This document shows positions 8,651 to 17,761 of a stretch of DNA of 64,000 nt, one piece after another (position 1 is the first letter of the stretch; the number at the start of each line of letters is the position of its first letter). Under the pieces are notes generated by a model that saw nothing but the letters and a program-made list of their open reading frames with translations, searched no databases and was not told the DNA's origin. The stretch is from Ancylobacter mangrovi. GTDB lineage: Bacteria > Pseudomonadota > Alphaproteobacteria > Rhizobiales > Xanthobacteraceae. Both the position numbers and the translations under genes were made by a program. The stretch spans positions 558,001 to 622,000 of the forward strand of contig NZ_JANTHZ010000001.1 in NCBI RefSeq assembly GCF_024752355.1, in the 5' to 3' direction.

Positions 8651-9085
8651 ATGCAGGTGTGGGAAGTAATGACCCGCGACGTGCGCGTCGCCAATGCCGA
8701 CGAGACCATCGAGCAGGCGGCGCGGCTGATGGCCGGCCTCGACGCCGGCAGTCTGCCGGTCGGCAAGGACAACCGGCTGGTCGGCATGATTACCGACCGC
8801 GACATCGTCATGCGCGCCGTGGCGGCCGGCAAGGGGCCGGAGACCAAGGTGCACGAGGTGATGACGCCCGACGTGAAGTACTGCTTCGCCGATCAGGAGA
8901 TCGAAGAGGTCAGCCGCAACATGGGCGACCTGCAGATCCGCCGCTTGCCGGTGGTGGATACCGACAAGCAGCTCATCGGCATCCTCTCCCTCGCCGACGT
9001 CGCCACCGCCGCGACCGACGGCGCGGCGGGCGTGGCGCTGGCCGGCATTTCCCGTCCCGGCGGGATTTACAGCCACACCGGCTAG
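8651..9085 (+). CDS. Tandem CBS-domain protein
   Basis: 144-residue soluble protein made of two CBS motifs (VWEVMTRDVRVANADETI and VHEVMTPDVKYCFADQEI) that together form one adenosyl-nucleotide-binding Bateman module, similar to stress/dormancy CBS proteins. The start at 8651 is preferred over the in-frame ATG at 8639 because GGAGAG sits 5 bases upstream of it. A perfect GGAAC-N16-CGTT promoter at 8557 points to general-stress induction. Confidence 0.88.
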   Translation: MQVWEVMTRDVRVANADETIEQAARLMAGLDAGSLPVGKDNRLVGMITDRDIVMRAVAAGKGPETKVHEVMTPDVKYCFADQEIEEVSRNMGDLQIRRLPVVDTDKQLIGILSLADVATAATDGAAGVALAGISRPGGIYSHTG

Positions 9086-9412
9086 AGGCCCCGGACGGCC
9101 CCCGTGCGGCGGCGTGCGAGAGGCGCGCCCCGCATGGGGACGGTTCGGCGGGCGCCGAATGCCGCTGCGGAAGTCGGCGGAACGACTTTAACCTTTGATA
9201 ATCTTGGCGTTTTTCTGGCGGACACGCTGAACCTTTTGCGGCCGCCGTCGATTGAAGAAGTGGCGGGCAACGACTGGCCCCCCAGCGCTCCAATCACCGC
9301 CCGCACCGACCGGCCGCCGACTGACCGGCCGCCGTCGGAATGCCGCCCAGATCCTGATGGCGGGCCGTGAAGCCCGTTCCGGACAAGCTGGAACTTATCG
9401 GGAGTCACACCC
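9086..9412. other. 327-bp intergenic region
   Basis: No convincing gene. Bases 9180-9240 are unusually A/T-rich for this genome and contain GATAAT at 9197, a possible -10 for the downstream DUF2231 operon. A 12-base direct repeat GACCGGCCGCCG occurs at 9308-9319 and 9323-9334. A ribosome-binding site (GGGAG) precedes 9413. Confidence 0.5.
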
Positions 9413-9862
9413 ATGACCGTTGAAGACGCGCGCGTGATGCGCATCGCCTCCCCTCCGATCCACCCCTTCCTCGCCCTCATCCCGGCCACCTGCTTCACGG
9501 GCGCGCTGCTGACCGACCTCGCCTATTGGGGCTCGGCGCAGATGATGTGGGCCGATTTCTCGGCATGGCTGATCAGCGCCGGCGTGGTGCTCGCCCTGCT
9601 GTTCGCCATCGTCGGGCTGGTCGAGATGATCGTGCGTCCCTCGCTGCGGGAACGCTCGGGGATGGTCCCCTATGTGCTCGGCTACCTGGTCGCGCTCGTG
9701 CTCGCGACCTTCAACATGCTCATTCATTCGCGCGATGCGTGGACGTCCGTCGTGCCCTCCGGGCTCGTCCTGTCGGCGCTGACGGTGCTGGTGCTCATCG
9801 GCACGGCCTTCGCCGGCGCGCTCCTCGTCTATCGCCCTCGCCACGGAGTTGATTACCAATGA
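9413..9862 (+). CDS. DUF2231 family membrane protein
   Basis: 149 residues, four predicted membrane segments (about 17-40, 48-70, 83-103, 115-137). The N-terminal PPIHPFLALIPATCF and the Asp in LLTDLAYW match the DUF2231 family, whose function is unknown. The stop overlaps the start of a sorbosone-dehydrogenase-like gene (ATGA). The pairing suggests the membrane protein is an electron acceptor or anchor for the periplasmic dehydrogenase (inference). Confidence 0.85.
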   Translation: MTVEDARVMRIASPPIHPFLALIPATCFTGALLTDLAYWGSAQMMWADFSAWLISAGVVLALLFAIVGLVEMIVRPSLRERSGMVPYVLGYLVALVLATFNMLIHSRDAWTSVVPSGLVLSALTVLVLIGTAFAGALLVYRPRHGVDYQ

Positions 9863-11220
9863 CCCGCACCCTCATCTCCGCCGGCCGCGGGGCGGCGGTC
9901 GTCCTGCTGTCGGTCACCGCGCTGGCGGTGCCCGGCCTTGCGCAGGAGAACATCGATCCGCAGGCGCAGATCGGCCCCAACCCGACGCTGCCCGAGCCGC
10001 ATGAAGGGCTCTTTCCCACCATGCACCTCGCCGAGGTGGTCGGGTGGAAGGACAACCAGACCCCGACCGCCGCCGCCGGCCTGAAGGTCACGGCGCTGGC
10101 CTCCGGCTTCGAGCACCCGCGCAACATCTTCGTGCTGCCGAATGGCGACGTCCTGGTGATCGAATCGAAGTCGCCCGGCACCGACCCGGTCACGCGGCCC
10201 AAGGGCATCGTGATGAACTGGATCGAGGGCTGGGTGACCTCCGGCGGCGATACCGGCACCAGCAACCGCATCACCCTGCTGCGCGACGCGGATGGCGACG
10301 GCAAGCCCGAGGTCCGCTCGGTCTTCCTCGACCACCTGAACTCGCCCTTCGGCGTGGCGCTGGTCGGCAACGACCTCTATGTCGCCGATACCGACGCGAT
10401 CCTGCGCTATCCCTACCAGACCGGCGACACCAAGATCACCGCCAAGCCCACGGTGCTGACGCCGCTGCCAGGCGGGCCGATCGACCACCACTGGACCAAG
10501 AGCCTGGTGGCGAGCCCGGACGGGACCAAGCTCTATGTCGGCGTCGGCTCCAACAGCAATATCGGCGAGAACGGCCTCGAGGCGGAGAAGAACCGCGCCG
10601 CGATCATGGAGGTCGACCGGGCGACCGGCGCCAAGCGCATCTTCGCCAGCGGCCTGCGCAACCCGAACGGGCTGACCTTCGAGCCGCAGACCGGCGCGCT
10701 CTGGGCGGTGGTGAACGAGCGTGACGAGCTCGGCCCGAACCTCGTTCCCGACTACATGACCTCGGTCAAGGAAGGCGCCTTCTATGGCTGGCCCTACAGC
10801 TATTACGGCCAGCATGTCGACCCGCGCGTCCAGCCGCAGCGCCCGGACCTGGTCGAGAAGGCGATCCCGCCGGACTACGCGCTGAGCTCGCACGTCGCCC
10901 CGCTGGGCCTCACCTTCTACACCGCCAACGCCCTGCCGCAGAAGTATCACGGTGGCGCGTTCGTCGGCGAGCACGGAAGCTGGAACCGCGACCACTTCAA
11001 CGGCTACAAGGTCGTGTTCGTGCCGTTCAAGGACGGCAAGCCGAGCGGCAAGGCCGAGGACGTGGTCACCGGCTTCCTGACCAAGGACGGCAAGGCCCAT
11101 GGCCGCCCGGTCGGCGTCGCCGTCGACAAGAACGGTGCGCTGCTGATCGCCGACGATGTCGGCAACACGGTGTGGCGGGTCACCTCCTCCGGCGCCACCG
11201 CCAGCGCCGCCGGGCTGTAG
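9859..11220 (+). CDS. Sorbosone dehydrogenase family / PQQ-type sugar dehydrogenase
   Basis: 453-residue periplasmic beta-propeller. It has a cleavable signal peptide (TLISAGRGAAVVLLSVTALA, cleavage near GLAQ), then blades of the soluble glucose/sorbosone dehydrogenase type: VTALASGFEHPRNIFVLPNG, FASGLRNPNGLTFEPQTG, GAFVGEHGSWNRDHFNGYK. Family enzymes oxidise aldoses with PQQ. Length and blade motifs match L-sorbosone-dehydrogenase-like proteins. It is coupled by ATGA to DUF2231 and ends before a strong hairpin at 11255-11280. The substrate is unknown. Confidence 0.85.
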   Translation: MTRTLISAGRGAAVVLLSVTALAVPGLAQENIDPQAQIGPNPTLPEPHEGLFPTMHLAEVVGWKDNQTPTAAAGLKVTALASGFEHPRNIFVLPNGDVLVIESKSPGTDPVTRPKGIVMNWIEGWVTSGGDTGTSNRITLLRDADGDGKPEVRSVFLDHLNSPFGVALVGNDLYVADTDAILRYPYQTGDTKITAKPTVLTPLPGGPIDHHWTKSLVASPDGTKLYVGVGSNSNIGENGLEAEKNRAAIMEVDRATGAKRIFASGLRNPNGLTFEPQTGALWAVVNERDELGPNLVPDYMTSVKEGAFYGWPYSYYGQHVDPRVQPQRPDLVEKAIPPDYALSSHVAPLGLTFYTANALPQKYHGGAFVGEHGSWNRDHFNGYKVVFVPFKDGKPSGKAEDVVTGFLTKDGKAHGRPVGVAVDKNGALLIADDVGNTVWRVTSSGATASAAGL

Positions 11221-11254
11221 GCGCCGGCCCTCTCCACTGCTGGAAGAAACCTGT

Positions 11255-11280
11255 CGCGGCCGGCCCATGCGCCGGCCGCG
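11255..11280. terminator. Strong bidirectional hairpin between convergent operons
   Basis: Perfect 10-bp stem CGCGGCCGGC / GCCGGCCGCG with a 6-base loop (CCATGC). It lies between the sorbosone-dehydrogenase gene (plus) and the end of the cytochrome oxidase operon (minus). On the minus strand it is followed by GTTTCTTCC, a modest U-rich tail; on the plus strand by ATGCTTTGC. Confidence 0.7.
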
Positions 11281-11312
11281 ATGCTTTGCGTCTGCGGCCC
11301 CTCCCCGCGCCC

Positions 11313-11588
11313 TCAGGGGCGCATCGCGTAGTCGGCGGAGGTCAGCAGGGTGAAGATGACGAGCCAGGCGGCGACGCCGAGCGCGGCGAGGCGCACCAGC
11401 CCGCCCTCCTCGCGCAGGTGCATGAAGAACCAGTAGATCAGCGCCGCCTTGGCCACGGCGATGGCAAGGCTGGCGGCGAGGCTCGCCGGCCCGGTCAGCG
11501 CGAAGCTGGCGCCGAGCGTGAGCAGCAGCAACCCCAGAAGGGCCGCCCAGACGAGGGAGAGAGTGCGCACCAGGCTCATGCCGCTCAC
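11313..11588 (-). CDS. Cytochrome c oxidase subunit IV (caa3-type)
   Basis: 91 residues with three membrane helices, matching the small COX4_pro/CtaF-type subunit of bacterial caa3 oxidases (conserved KAALIYWFFMHLREE). The start is GTG at 11588, overlapping the subunit III stop (GTGA); an ATG three codons in (11579) is the alternative. It is the last gene of the ACIII/oxidase operon, ahead of the hairpin at 11255-11280. Confidence 0.85.
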   Translation of the reverse strand: MSGMSLVRTLSLVWAALLGLLLLTLGASFALTGPASLAASLAIAVAKAALIYWFFMHLREEGGLVRLAALGVAAWLVIFTLLTSADYAMRP

Positions 11589-12220
11589 CTTGCGAGATAG
11601 AGGGCGGGATAGAGAAACACCCAGATCACGTCGACGAAGTGCCAGTAGAGCCCGCTGTTCTCCACCAGCGCCACCCGCCCGGGCAGCGGCACGCCCCCGC
11701 GCGCGATGCGCCAGGCGAGGCCGGTCAGCAGCACGACGCCGATCGTCATGTGGATCGCGTGCAGGCTGGTCGCGACCAGATAGAGGTTCATGAACAGATG
11801 CTCGACCGGCCCGGAGAAATTCGCCGGGCGGCTGAACAGCGGCAGCAGGCCCTCATGGATCTCAAGCGTGTACTCGAAGGCCTTCAGCCCCAGGAACACC
11901 AGCCCGAGCCCGGCCGCGGCGACGAGCAGGCCCGCCGCCAGCCGCGCCCGGGCCGCGCGGGCGAACGCCACCGCCAGCGCCACGGCGAAGCTCGAGGTGA
12001 GCAGCACGCCCGTGTTGAGCGCGCCGATGAACACGTGCAGCTTCTGCGAGGCGGCGACGAATTCGGCCGGATGAAGCGCGCGGGTGACGAAGATCACCGC
12101 GAACACGCCGCCGAACAGCATCATCTCGGTGCCGAGGAAGACATACATGCCGAGCATGCCCGCCTCGTGCTGCTGGGCGGCATCGCTGAAGGGCTCGTGG
12201 AGCTCGATCCGCTCGCTCAT
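11585..12220 (-). CDS. Cytochrome c oxidase subunit III
   Basis: 211 residues with five membrane helices, the short form without the first two helices of mitochondrial-type subunit III. Landmarks: [17 protein letters not shown] near the N terminus, [15 protein letters not shown], and the C-terminal [20 protein letters not shown]. It starts four bases inside the subunit I stop (ATGA). It stabilises subunit I and the proton pathway entrance. Confidence 0.92.
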   Translation of the reverse strand: MSERIELHEPFSDAAQQHEAGMLGMYVFLGTEMMLFGGVFAVIFVTRALHPAEFVAASQKLHVFIGALNTGVLLTSSFAVALAVAFARAARARLAAGLLVAAAGLGLVFLGLKAFEYTLEIHEGLLPLFSRPANFSGPVEHLFMNLYLVATSLHAIHMTIGVVLLTGLAWRIARGGVPLPGRVALVENSGLYWHFVDVIWVFLYPALYLAR

Positions 12221-13950
12221 GCCCGGCTCCCCGCATTCCCTTCAGCCGCGTTCCCTTCCGCCGCATCGCCGGCCTCCCCTTGATCGCCCTCCCGCTCGAG
12301 CGGGTAGTCGTAGGGCGGGCCGGTGACGACGGGGATCTCCTCGAAATTGTGCTTGGGCGGAGGCGAGGGCACGGTCCATTCGAGCCCGCGCACGTCCCAC
12401 GGGTTCGGGCCCGCGGGGGCGCCGTAGCGCATCGACCAGAACAGGTAGGTGAACGGCATCAGATAGGCGACGCCGAGGATCGAGGCGCCGGCCGAGGAGA
12501 GCACGTGCAGCACCTGGAACGAAGGGTCGTAGACGTGGTAGCGCCGCGGCATGCCGAGATAGCCGAGGATGAACTGCGGGAAGAAGGTCAGGTTGAAGCC
12601 GAGGAAGATGAAGATCGCGGCGAGACGCCCCCAGATGCGCGGATAGATCCGCCCGCTCATCTTCGGCCACCAGAAGTGCAGCGCGCCGAAATAGGCGGAC
12701 ACCGTGCCGCCGACCATGATGTAGTGGAAATGGGCGACCACGAAGTAGGTGTCGTGCAGGTGCACGTCGACCGCCAGCATCGCCAGCACCAGCCCGGTCA
12801 GCCCGCCGACGACGAACAGGCCGATGAAGCTGGCGGCGAAGAAGAAGGGCGGGTCGAGCTCGATATGGCCTTTGTAGAGGGTCGCGGTCCAGTTGTAGAC
12901 CTTGATGCCCGAGGGCACGGCGACCGCGAGGCTCAGGAACGAGAACACCGCGCTCGCATACATGGACTGGCCGGCCACGAACATGTGGTGACCCCAGACC
13001 AGGAAGCCGATGATGGCGATGGCGATCGACGAGCCGGCGATGAAGCGATAGCCGAACACCGGCTTGCGCGCCGAGGCCGCCACCAGCTCGCTGACCACGC
13101 CGAGCGCCGGCAGCACCATGATGTAGACCGCCGGATGGCTGTAGAACCAGAACAGGTGCTGGAACAGCAGCGGGTCGCCGCCGAGCTTGGGATCGAAGAT
13201 GCCGAGGCCGAACAGCCGCTCCGCCGCCACCAGGGCGAGCGTGACCGACAATACCGGCGTCGCCAGCACCAGGATCAGCGAGGTGGCGTAGTGCGCCCAC
13301 ACGAACAGCCGCAGCCGGCCCCAGCTCATGCCCGGCGCGCGCAGCTTGTGCACGGTGACGATGAAATTGAGCCCGGTCAGGATCGAGGAGAAGCCGACCA
13401 CGAACACTGCCACCGCGACCATCACCACATGGCCGTTCGAGAACATCGAGGACAGCGGCGTGTAGAAGGTCCAGCCGGTGTCGACCCCGCCGGCGATCAG
13501 CACGAAAACGGTGAACAGCCCACCGAGCATGTAGATGTACCAGCTCAGCAGGTTGAGGCGGGGAAAGGCGAGGTCGCGCGCCCCGATCATCAGCGGGATC
13601 AGGAAGTTGCCGAAGGTGTTCGGGATCGAGGGAATGAGGAAGAACCACACCATGATCACGCCGTGCAGCGTGAAGGCGCGGTTGTAGCCCTCATTGGTCA
13701 GCAGGTCCGCCTGCGGCGTCAGAAGGTCGGCCCGCACCAGCGCCGCCGCCGCCCCGCCGATGAAGAAGAACAGCGTCACCGAGATCAGGTAGAGGATGGC
13801 GATGCGCTTGTGGTCGGTGGTCAGCAGCCAGGAGCGCAGCGTGTGGCCGGCCCGCAGGTAGCTCACCCGCTCGTCCTGCGTCTCGGAAAGGCCGCGGTCG
13901 TTGAGGTCATCGGGGTTGGGCCGGCGCTCCAGCGCGTTGTCCATGGTCAT
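12217..13950 (-). CDS. ctaD: Cytochrome c oxidase subunit I (A2-type heme-copper oxidase)
   Basis: 577 residues, twelve membrane helices, binding low-spin heme, high-spin heme and CuB. Heme/CuB ligands are visible: [18 protein letters not shown] (low-spin heme His), [15 protein letters not shown] (CuB His), GHHMFVAGQ (two CuB His) and [12 protein letters not shown] (heme ligands). YSHPAVY lacks the D-channel glutamate of the GHPEVY type and carries the Tyr-Ser pair of the A2 subfamily, as in Rhodothermus caa3. The start at 13950 ([11 protein letters not shown]) overlaps the subunit II stop. A long in-frame upstream extension reads as antisense of subunit II. Confidence 0.95.
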   Translation of the reverse strand: MTMDNALERRPNPDDLNDRGLSETQDERVSYLRAGHTLRSWLLTTDHKRIAILYLISVTLFFFIGGAAAALVRADLLTPQADLLTNEGYNRAFTLHGVIMVWFFLIPSIPNTFGNFLIPLMIGARDLAFPRLNLLSWYIYMLGGLFTVFVLIAGGVDTGWTFYTPLSSMFSNGHVVMVAVAVFVVGFSSILTGLNFIVTVHKLRAPGMSWGRLRLFVWAHYATSLILVLATPVLSVTLALVAAERLFGLGIFDPKLGGDPLLFQHLFWFYSHPAVYIMVLPALGVVSELVAASARKPVFGYRFIAGSSIAIAIIGFLVWGHHMFVAGQSMYASAVFSFLSLAVAVPSGIKVYNWTATLYKGHIELDPPFFFAASFIGLFVVGGLTGLVLAMLAVDVHLHDTYFVVAHFHYIMVGGTVSAYFGALHFWWPKMSGRIYPRIWGRLAAIFIFLGFNLTFFPQFILGYLGMPRRYHVYDPSFQVLHVLSSAGASILGVAYLMPFTYLFWSMRYGAPAGPNPWDVRGLEWTVPSPPPKHNFEEIPVVTGPPYDYPLEREGDQGEAGDAAEGNAAEGNAGSRA

Positions 13951-14897
13951 TGCCGCATCCCCTCGGGCGATCCGCTGCGCAGCGACTTGATGTAGGCGAC
14001 GAGCTGGAGAACCTCCTCCTCCGAGAGGACGTTCTGGAAGGTCGGCATGATATGCGGGTAGCCGGCCGCGATCTGCGACTGCGGCAGCAGGATGCTGTCG
14101 CGGATGTACTGGTCGTCGGCGGTGACGACGCCTCCGCCCTCCAGCGGCACCGGCCTGCCGTAGAGCCCGGTCAGCGGGGGCGCGTGCACCGTCGCGCCCG
14201 GCCCGTGGCAACCGCTGCAGCCGCGCTCGCGGAACAGCACCGCGCCGGCGGCGGCAAGTGTGTCGTCGACCTGCGACTGGCCGAGCCAGCGCTCATAGGC
14301 CGCCGGGGTCATGACGATGAAGCTGCCGCCCATCACGGAATGGTCGACCCCGCAGAACTCAGCGCAGGTGAGCTTGTAGGTGCCCGGCCTGTCGGCGGTG
14401 AACCACATCGAGGTGTAGCGGCCGGGAACGACGTCCTGCTTCAGCCGCAGCGCGGGGATGTAGAGGCTGTGGATCACGTCCTCCGACGCCATGGTGAGCT
14501 TCACCGGCTCGCCGGCGGGGACGTGCAGCTCGTTGATCTCGCGCTGGCCGCCGGGATGCTGGAACTTCCACATCCACTGCTTGGCGACGACGTCGATGGC
14601 TATGGCGTCGGCGGGCGGGTCGTAGAGATCGGCGAACAGCTTGGTCGCCCAGACGAAGAACACCACGGTGAGCAGGAACGGGACGATCGCCCACGACACT
14701 TCGAGCCAGACATTGCGGTTGACCGGGTGGGCGCGGTTGGCGGTGCGCCCGCGCCGGTACTTCACCGCGAACACCGCCATCAGCACGAAGACCGGCACCG
14801 AGAGCGCGACCATCATCAGGGTGAAGGCGAGCATCAGGCGGTCGACGCTGGCGGCGTGGGCCGACGCCTCGCTCGCCCAGCCCGCCAGGTTTTCCAT
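13947..14897 (-). CDS. ctaC: Cytochrome c oxidase subunit II with fused cytochrome c domain
   Basis: 316 residues. Two membrane helices (about 18-42 and 58-80) are followed by a periplasmic cupredoxin domain with the CuA motif [12 protein letters not shown], then a C-terminal monoheme cytochrome c domain (GCSGCH heme site, Met ligand probably in HIMPTF). This fusion defines a caa3 oxidase, so the electron donor can be ACIII directly. The translated start at 14897 overlaps the SCO stop by ATGA. No clear signal peptide precedes the first helix. Confidence 0.93.
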   Translation of the reverse strand: MENLAGWASEASAHAASVDRLMLAFTLMMVALSVPVFVLMAVFAVKYRRGRTANRAHPVNRNVWLEVSWAIVPFLLTVVFFVWATKLFADLYDPPADAIAIDVVAKQWMWKFQHPGGQREINELHVPAGEPVKLTMASEDVIHSLYIPALRLKQDVVPGRYTSMWFTADRPGTYKLTCAEFCGVDHSVMGGSFIVMTPAAYERWLGQSQVDDTLAAAGAVLFRERGCSGCHGPGATVHAPPLTGLYGRPVPLEGGGVVTADDQYIRDSILLPQSQIAAGYPHIMPTFQNVLSEEEVLQLVAYIKSLRSGSPEGMRQ

Positions 14898-15733
14898 CAC
14901 CCCTTCCCCCGCGTTCCCGAGCGCCGCTCGCGCAGCAGGGCGACGCCGATGAAGCCGGCGCCGAGCACCACGGTGGCGCCGCCGCCGACCCGCAGCATCC
15001 ACGAGATCATGGAGCCGTAGCGCCCGGTCTTGGGATCGTAGTGGTAGCAGAGCAGCAGGAGCTGATCGCCCCAGGTGCCGAGCTTGCCCTCCCCGGCCTC
15101 GGTGAGCGCCAGCTTGAGGTCGGTCGGCTCCGGCGAGACGCCGTAGAGCCAGCGCGCGAGGCGCCCGTCCGGCGTCAGCACCGCCACCGCCGCGACGTGG
15201 GCGTACTGGCCGATGCGCGGGTCCCACGCATAGCGGTAGCCGAGCGCCTTGGTGACCCTGGCGATGTTCTCCTCGCGGCCGGTCAGCCCGTGGATGGCCC
15301 GGTCCGGCAGGTCGGGAAAGCCGGCATGCAGGGCGTCGACCGAGGTCTGCGCCGCGTCCGGCCCCTCCTTCGGGTCGATGCCGAACGCGACCACGGTGAA
15401 GTCGGAGCCGGCCTTGTATTCCTGCGAGCGGATCGCCTGCGCCAACCCGCCCAGCGTCACGCCGCAGATGTTGGGGCAGTGGTGCAGCACCGGCGCGAGC
15501 AGGATCGGCTTGCCCTTCCCGATCTCGGCCAGCGTCACGGGCGAGCCGTCGGTGTCGCGGAAGGCGAGGTCGAGCGGGATCTGCGCGCCCGGATGCTGGT
15601 CGATGCCCGCCTCGTTGAAGGGATCGAAGGCCTGCGCATGGGCGAAGCCCGGCATCATCAGCAGCAGCATCAGCGGCAACATCGCGGCGACGAGGTGCCG
15701 GACGGCGACATTCGCGATGGCGAGATCTTTCAT
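14897..15733 (-). CDS. SCO1/SenC family copper chaperone
   Basis: 278 residues. The N-terminal signal/anchor (LVAAMLPLMLLLMMPGFAHA) is followed by a thioredoxin fold with the copper site LHHCPNICG (CxxxC) and the distal histidine in QYAHVAAVAVL. A C-terminal membrane helix (about 250-270) is present, which some bacterial SCO proteins have. It assembles CuA of the neighbouring subunit II. Its start and stop both overlap neighbouring genes by four bases or fewer, so it is part of the oxidase operon. Confidence 0.92.
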   Translation of the reverse strand: MKDLAIANVAVRHLVAAMLPLMLLLMMPGFAHAQAFDPFNEAGIDQHPGAQIPLDLAFRDTDGSPVTLAEIGKGKPILLAPVLHHCPNICGVTLGGLAQAIRSQEYKAGSDFTVVAFGIDPKEGPDAAQTSVDALHAGFPDLPDRAIHGLTGREENIARVTKALGYRYAWDPRIGQYAHVAAVAVLTPDGRLARWLYGVSPEPTDLKLALTEAGEGKLGTWGDQLLLLCYHYDPKTGRYGSMISWMLRVGGGATVVLGAGFIGVALLRERRSGTRGKG

Positions 15734-16152
15734 GGCGCGGCGTTGCCTCCCCCGTTGCTGTCGGGCCAGCCGTCCCGGGCAAGCATCTGCATGGCCCGGT
15801 CTATGGGAATGCGCACGCGCCCGGCCGGCTGGTCGGCCCAGCCATATCCTTGGAGGCGCGCCCGGGAGGCGGCCTCGATGGCGCGGCGGTCGGATTCGGG
15901 CGAGACCTCGAGCCGGGGGCCGGGTGGCTCCTGCCGGGCGGTCTCGAGCGCGGTGGCGCGCTGCGGCGGGCGCGAATGGGCGATGAGCGCCAGCACGAGG
16001 GCCACCACCGCGCCGGCGAACGCCATCAGCGCGAACACGCCGAACAGCGCGTAGATCACCCCGCGCACCGGGACGTCGCGCGGCTCATAGGCCGGCTTGT
16101 CATAGGCCGGCTTGCCCGCCTCGGCCGGGGCGTGTCCGCGTGCCGGGCTCAT
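15730..16152 (-). CDS. Small single-pass membrane protein of unknown function in ACIII operon
   Basis: 140 residues: a Pro/Ala/Lys-rich N terminus with a repeated KPAYDKPAYEP, one membrane helix (about 30-60), then a soluble tail containing GYGWADQPAGRVRIPIDRAM. I recognise that kind of WxDxxxGxVRIPIxRAM segment as recurring in small unnamed proteins near SCO and oxidase genes, but I know of no assigned function. It overlaps both actF (upstream) and the SCO gene (downstream) by four bases, so it is made with the complex. It could be an accessory or assembly subunit linking ACIII and the oxidase. Confidence 0.75.
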   Translation of the reverse strand: MSPARGHAPAEAGKPAYDKPAYEPRDVPVRGVIYALFGVFALMAFAGAVVALVLALIAHSRPPQRATALETARQEPPGPRLEVSPESDRRAIEAASRARLQGYGWADQPAGRVRIPIDRAMQMLARDGWPDSNGGGNAAP

Positions 16153-17195
16153 CGCGCCGCCTCCCCGCGCTCCAGGCGCCACTGCCTCAGGCGGCCCGAA
16201 AGCGCCGCCAGCAGCACCGCCATGCCGAGCGCCCCGAGGCCGGCGAAGGCGAGGAGCGCCGCCGCGACCGGGGCCGCCCCGCCCTCGCCCGCCGGCAGCA
16301 CCAGCCAGGCCATCTCCAGCGCCTTGGCGAGCAGCGTCGCCATGGCGAAGGCGGCGAGCCAGCGCGGGCCGTTGCGCACCGGCGGCAGCAGCAGGAGCAC
16401 GATCGGCACCAGCCCGAGCGCGCCGATGGCGTATTCGACCAGCGACCACACGCCCCTGGCCCGCGTCTGGTACCAGGCGACGATGGGCGGGAAGTTGTCC
16501 GACCAGCTTATGAAGTACTGCATGAAGGCCATGTAGGCCCACAGCAGCAGGGCGGTGAGCAGCAGCCCGCCGAGCAGGCCGGTCTGCCTTCCGGTGCCGC
16601 CGGCGGCGAGCCGCAGCAGCACCAGCGTCGCCATCGCGCTGCTCGCCTGGATCGAGAGCACGTAGAGGCCGAAGCCGGAGGAGTGGAAGTGCGGGTCGAG
16701 CGACATCAGCCAGTCGACGGCGGCCGTCGTGTCCAGCAGCACGAAGACGATCAGCCCGCCCGCCGCCAGCCCGCCCGCAGCGCCGCGCGCCAGCACGAAG
16801 GCCGAGACGATCCCGGCGAACGCGAAGAAGACGAGCGTCCTCAGGACGAAGAACCACGGCGTCAGGTAGATGCCGCGCCAGCCCTCGAACGCCATGCCGG
16901 ACCATTCATAGAGGGCGGGAATCGCGAGCAGCACCGGGACCGCGGCCAGCGCGGCCAGCGCGAACGGCACCAGCATCGCGTGGGCGAAGCCTTCCAGCTC
17001 GGGGCGCCAGGCGCCGGGAACGAGCCCCATCATCAGCGACAGGCACAGCGCGCCGATCGGCAGGCCGGACCAGAAGCCGAAGGCGGCGAGCCAGCCCAGC
17101 ATCGCGCCCGGGACGAGGAGAGCGAGCCCGAGCGCGGCCGCGCTCGTCAGCAGGCCCGCGACGCCCAGCAGCCGGAGGGAGCGCGTGTCGCTCAT
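16149..17195 (-). CDS. actF: Alternative complex III membrane subunit ActF (NrfD-like)
   Basis: 348 residues with about ten membrane helices, shorter than the ActC homologue. Landmarks are FFVLRTLVFFAFAG, DTTAAVDWLMSLDPHFHSSGFGLY and MAFMQYFISWSDNFPPIVAWY, typical of the ActF quinol-cytochrome c oxidoreductase subunit. Function in the complex is structural, with a possible second quinone or proton pathway. It overlaps actE by four bases at its start. Confidence 0.88.
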   Translation of the reverse strand: MSDTRSLRLLGVAGLLTSAAALGLALLVPGAMLGWLAAFGFWSGLPIGALCLSLMMGLVPGAWRPELEGFAHAMLVPFALAALAAVPVLLAIPALYEWSGMAFEGWRGIYLTPWFFVLRTLVFFAFAGIVSAFVLARGAAGGLAAGGLIVFVLLDTTAAVDWLMSLDPHFHSSGFGLYVLSIQASSAMATLVLLRLAAGGTGRQTGLLGGLLLTALLLWAYMAFMQYFISWSDNFPPIVAWYQTRARGVWSLVEYAIGALGLVPIVLLLLPPVRNGPRWLAAFAMATLLAKALEMAWLVLPAGEGGAAPVAAALLAFAGLGALGMAVLLAALSGRLRQWRLERGEAAR

Positions 17196-17761
17196 GACCC
17201 GCCTCCGAGGCGGCGCCGCTCGTCCGGCGTCAGGCTGGCGAGCGGCGCGTTCTGGCTGAGCTGGAGCGCGCGGATATAGGCGGCGATCGCCCAGCGGTCG
17301 GCCGGGGAGACGCGGTCGGCATAGGAGTACATCACGCCGTGGCCATGGGTGATGACGTCGACGAAATAGGAGGACGGCGCCTCGCGCAGCCGTGCCTCAT
17401 GCAGGCTCGGCGGGCGGGGAAAGCCACGCGTGGGCACGGTGCCGCCGCCATAGCCGGCATAGCCGTGGCAGGGCGTGCAGTAGATGCCGAAGCGCTCGCG
17501 CCCGCGTGCGAGAAGTCCGGCGCTCATGGCGGGACGCTGGTCGAGTGCCGCCTGTCGCGCCGGCTCGTCCCTCGCCACCGTGCCCTCGGGCGGGGCCTGA
17601 AGCGACTTGCCGTCGGCGAACAGCTCGCTCGGCTCATAGCTGTCGTAGCGCGGCTGGTGGCTCATCTCGTCGTCGCAGGCGGCGAGCAGCGGACCGAGCG
17701 CGAGGGCGAGCAGGGGGGCAAGCAGGAGGGCGATGGCGGGACGGCGCGCGGCGCGGCTCAT
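17192..17761 (-). CDS. actE: Alternative complex III monoheme cytochrome c lipoprotein ActE
   Basis: 189 residues. The lipoprotein signal ends in a lipobox (GPLLAAC, Cys about 29), so the protein is anchored to the periplasmic face. One heme site, CTPCHGY, is followed by a possible Met ligand region (GHGVMYSYADRVSPADRWAI). It passes electrons from ActA/ActB to the oxidase. It has four-base overlaps with actD and actF. Confidence 0.9.
   Translation of the reverse strand: MSRAARRPAIALLLAPLLALALGPLLAACDDEMSHQPRYDSYEPSELFADGKSLQAPPEGTVARDEPARQAALDQRPAMSAGLLARGRERFGIYCTPCHGYAGYGGGTVPTRGFPRPPSLHEARLREAPSSYFVDVITHGHGVMYSYADRVSPADRWAIAAYIRALQLSQNAPLASLTPDERRRLGGGS

Noticed and set aside
9104-9370. 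An 88-codon frame in the gap before DUF2231.
   Set aside because: The middle is A/T-rich and the end is a Pro/Arg/Asp low-complexity run from a DNA repeat. No ribosome-binding site and codon use unlike neighbours.
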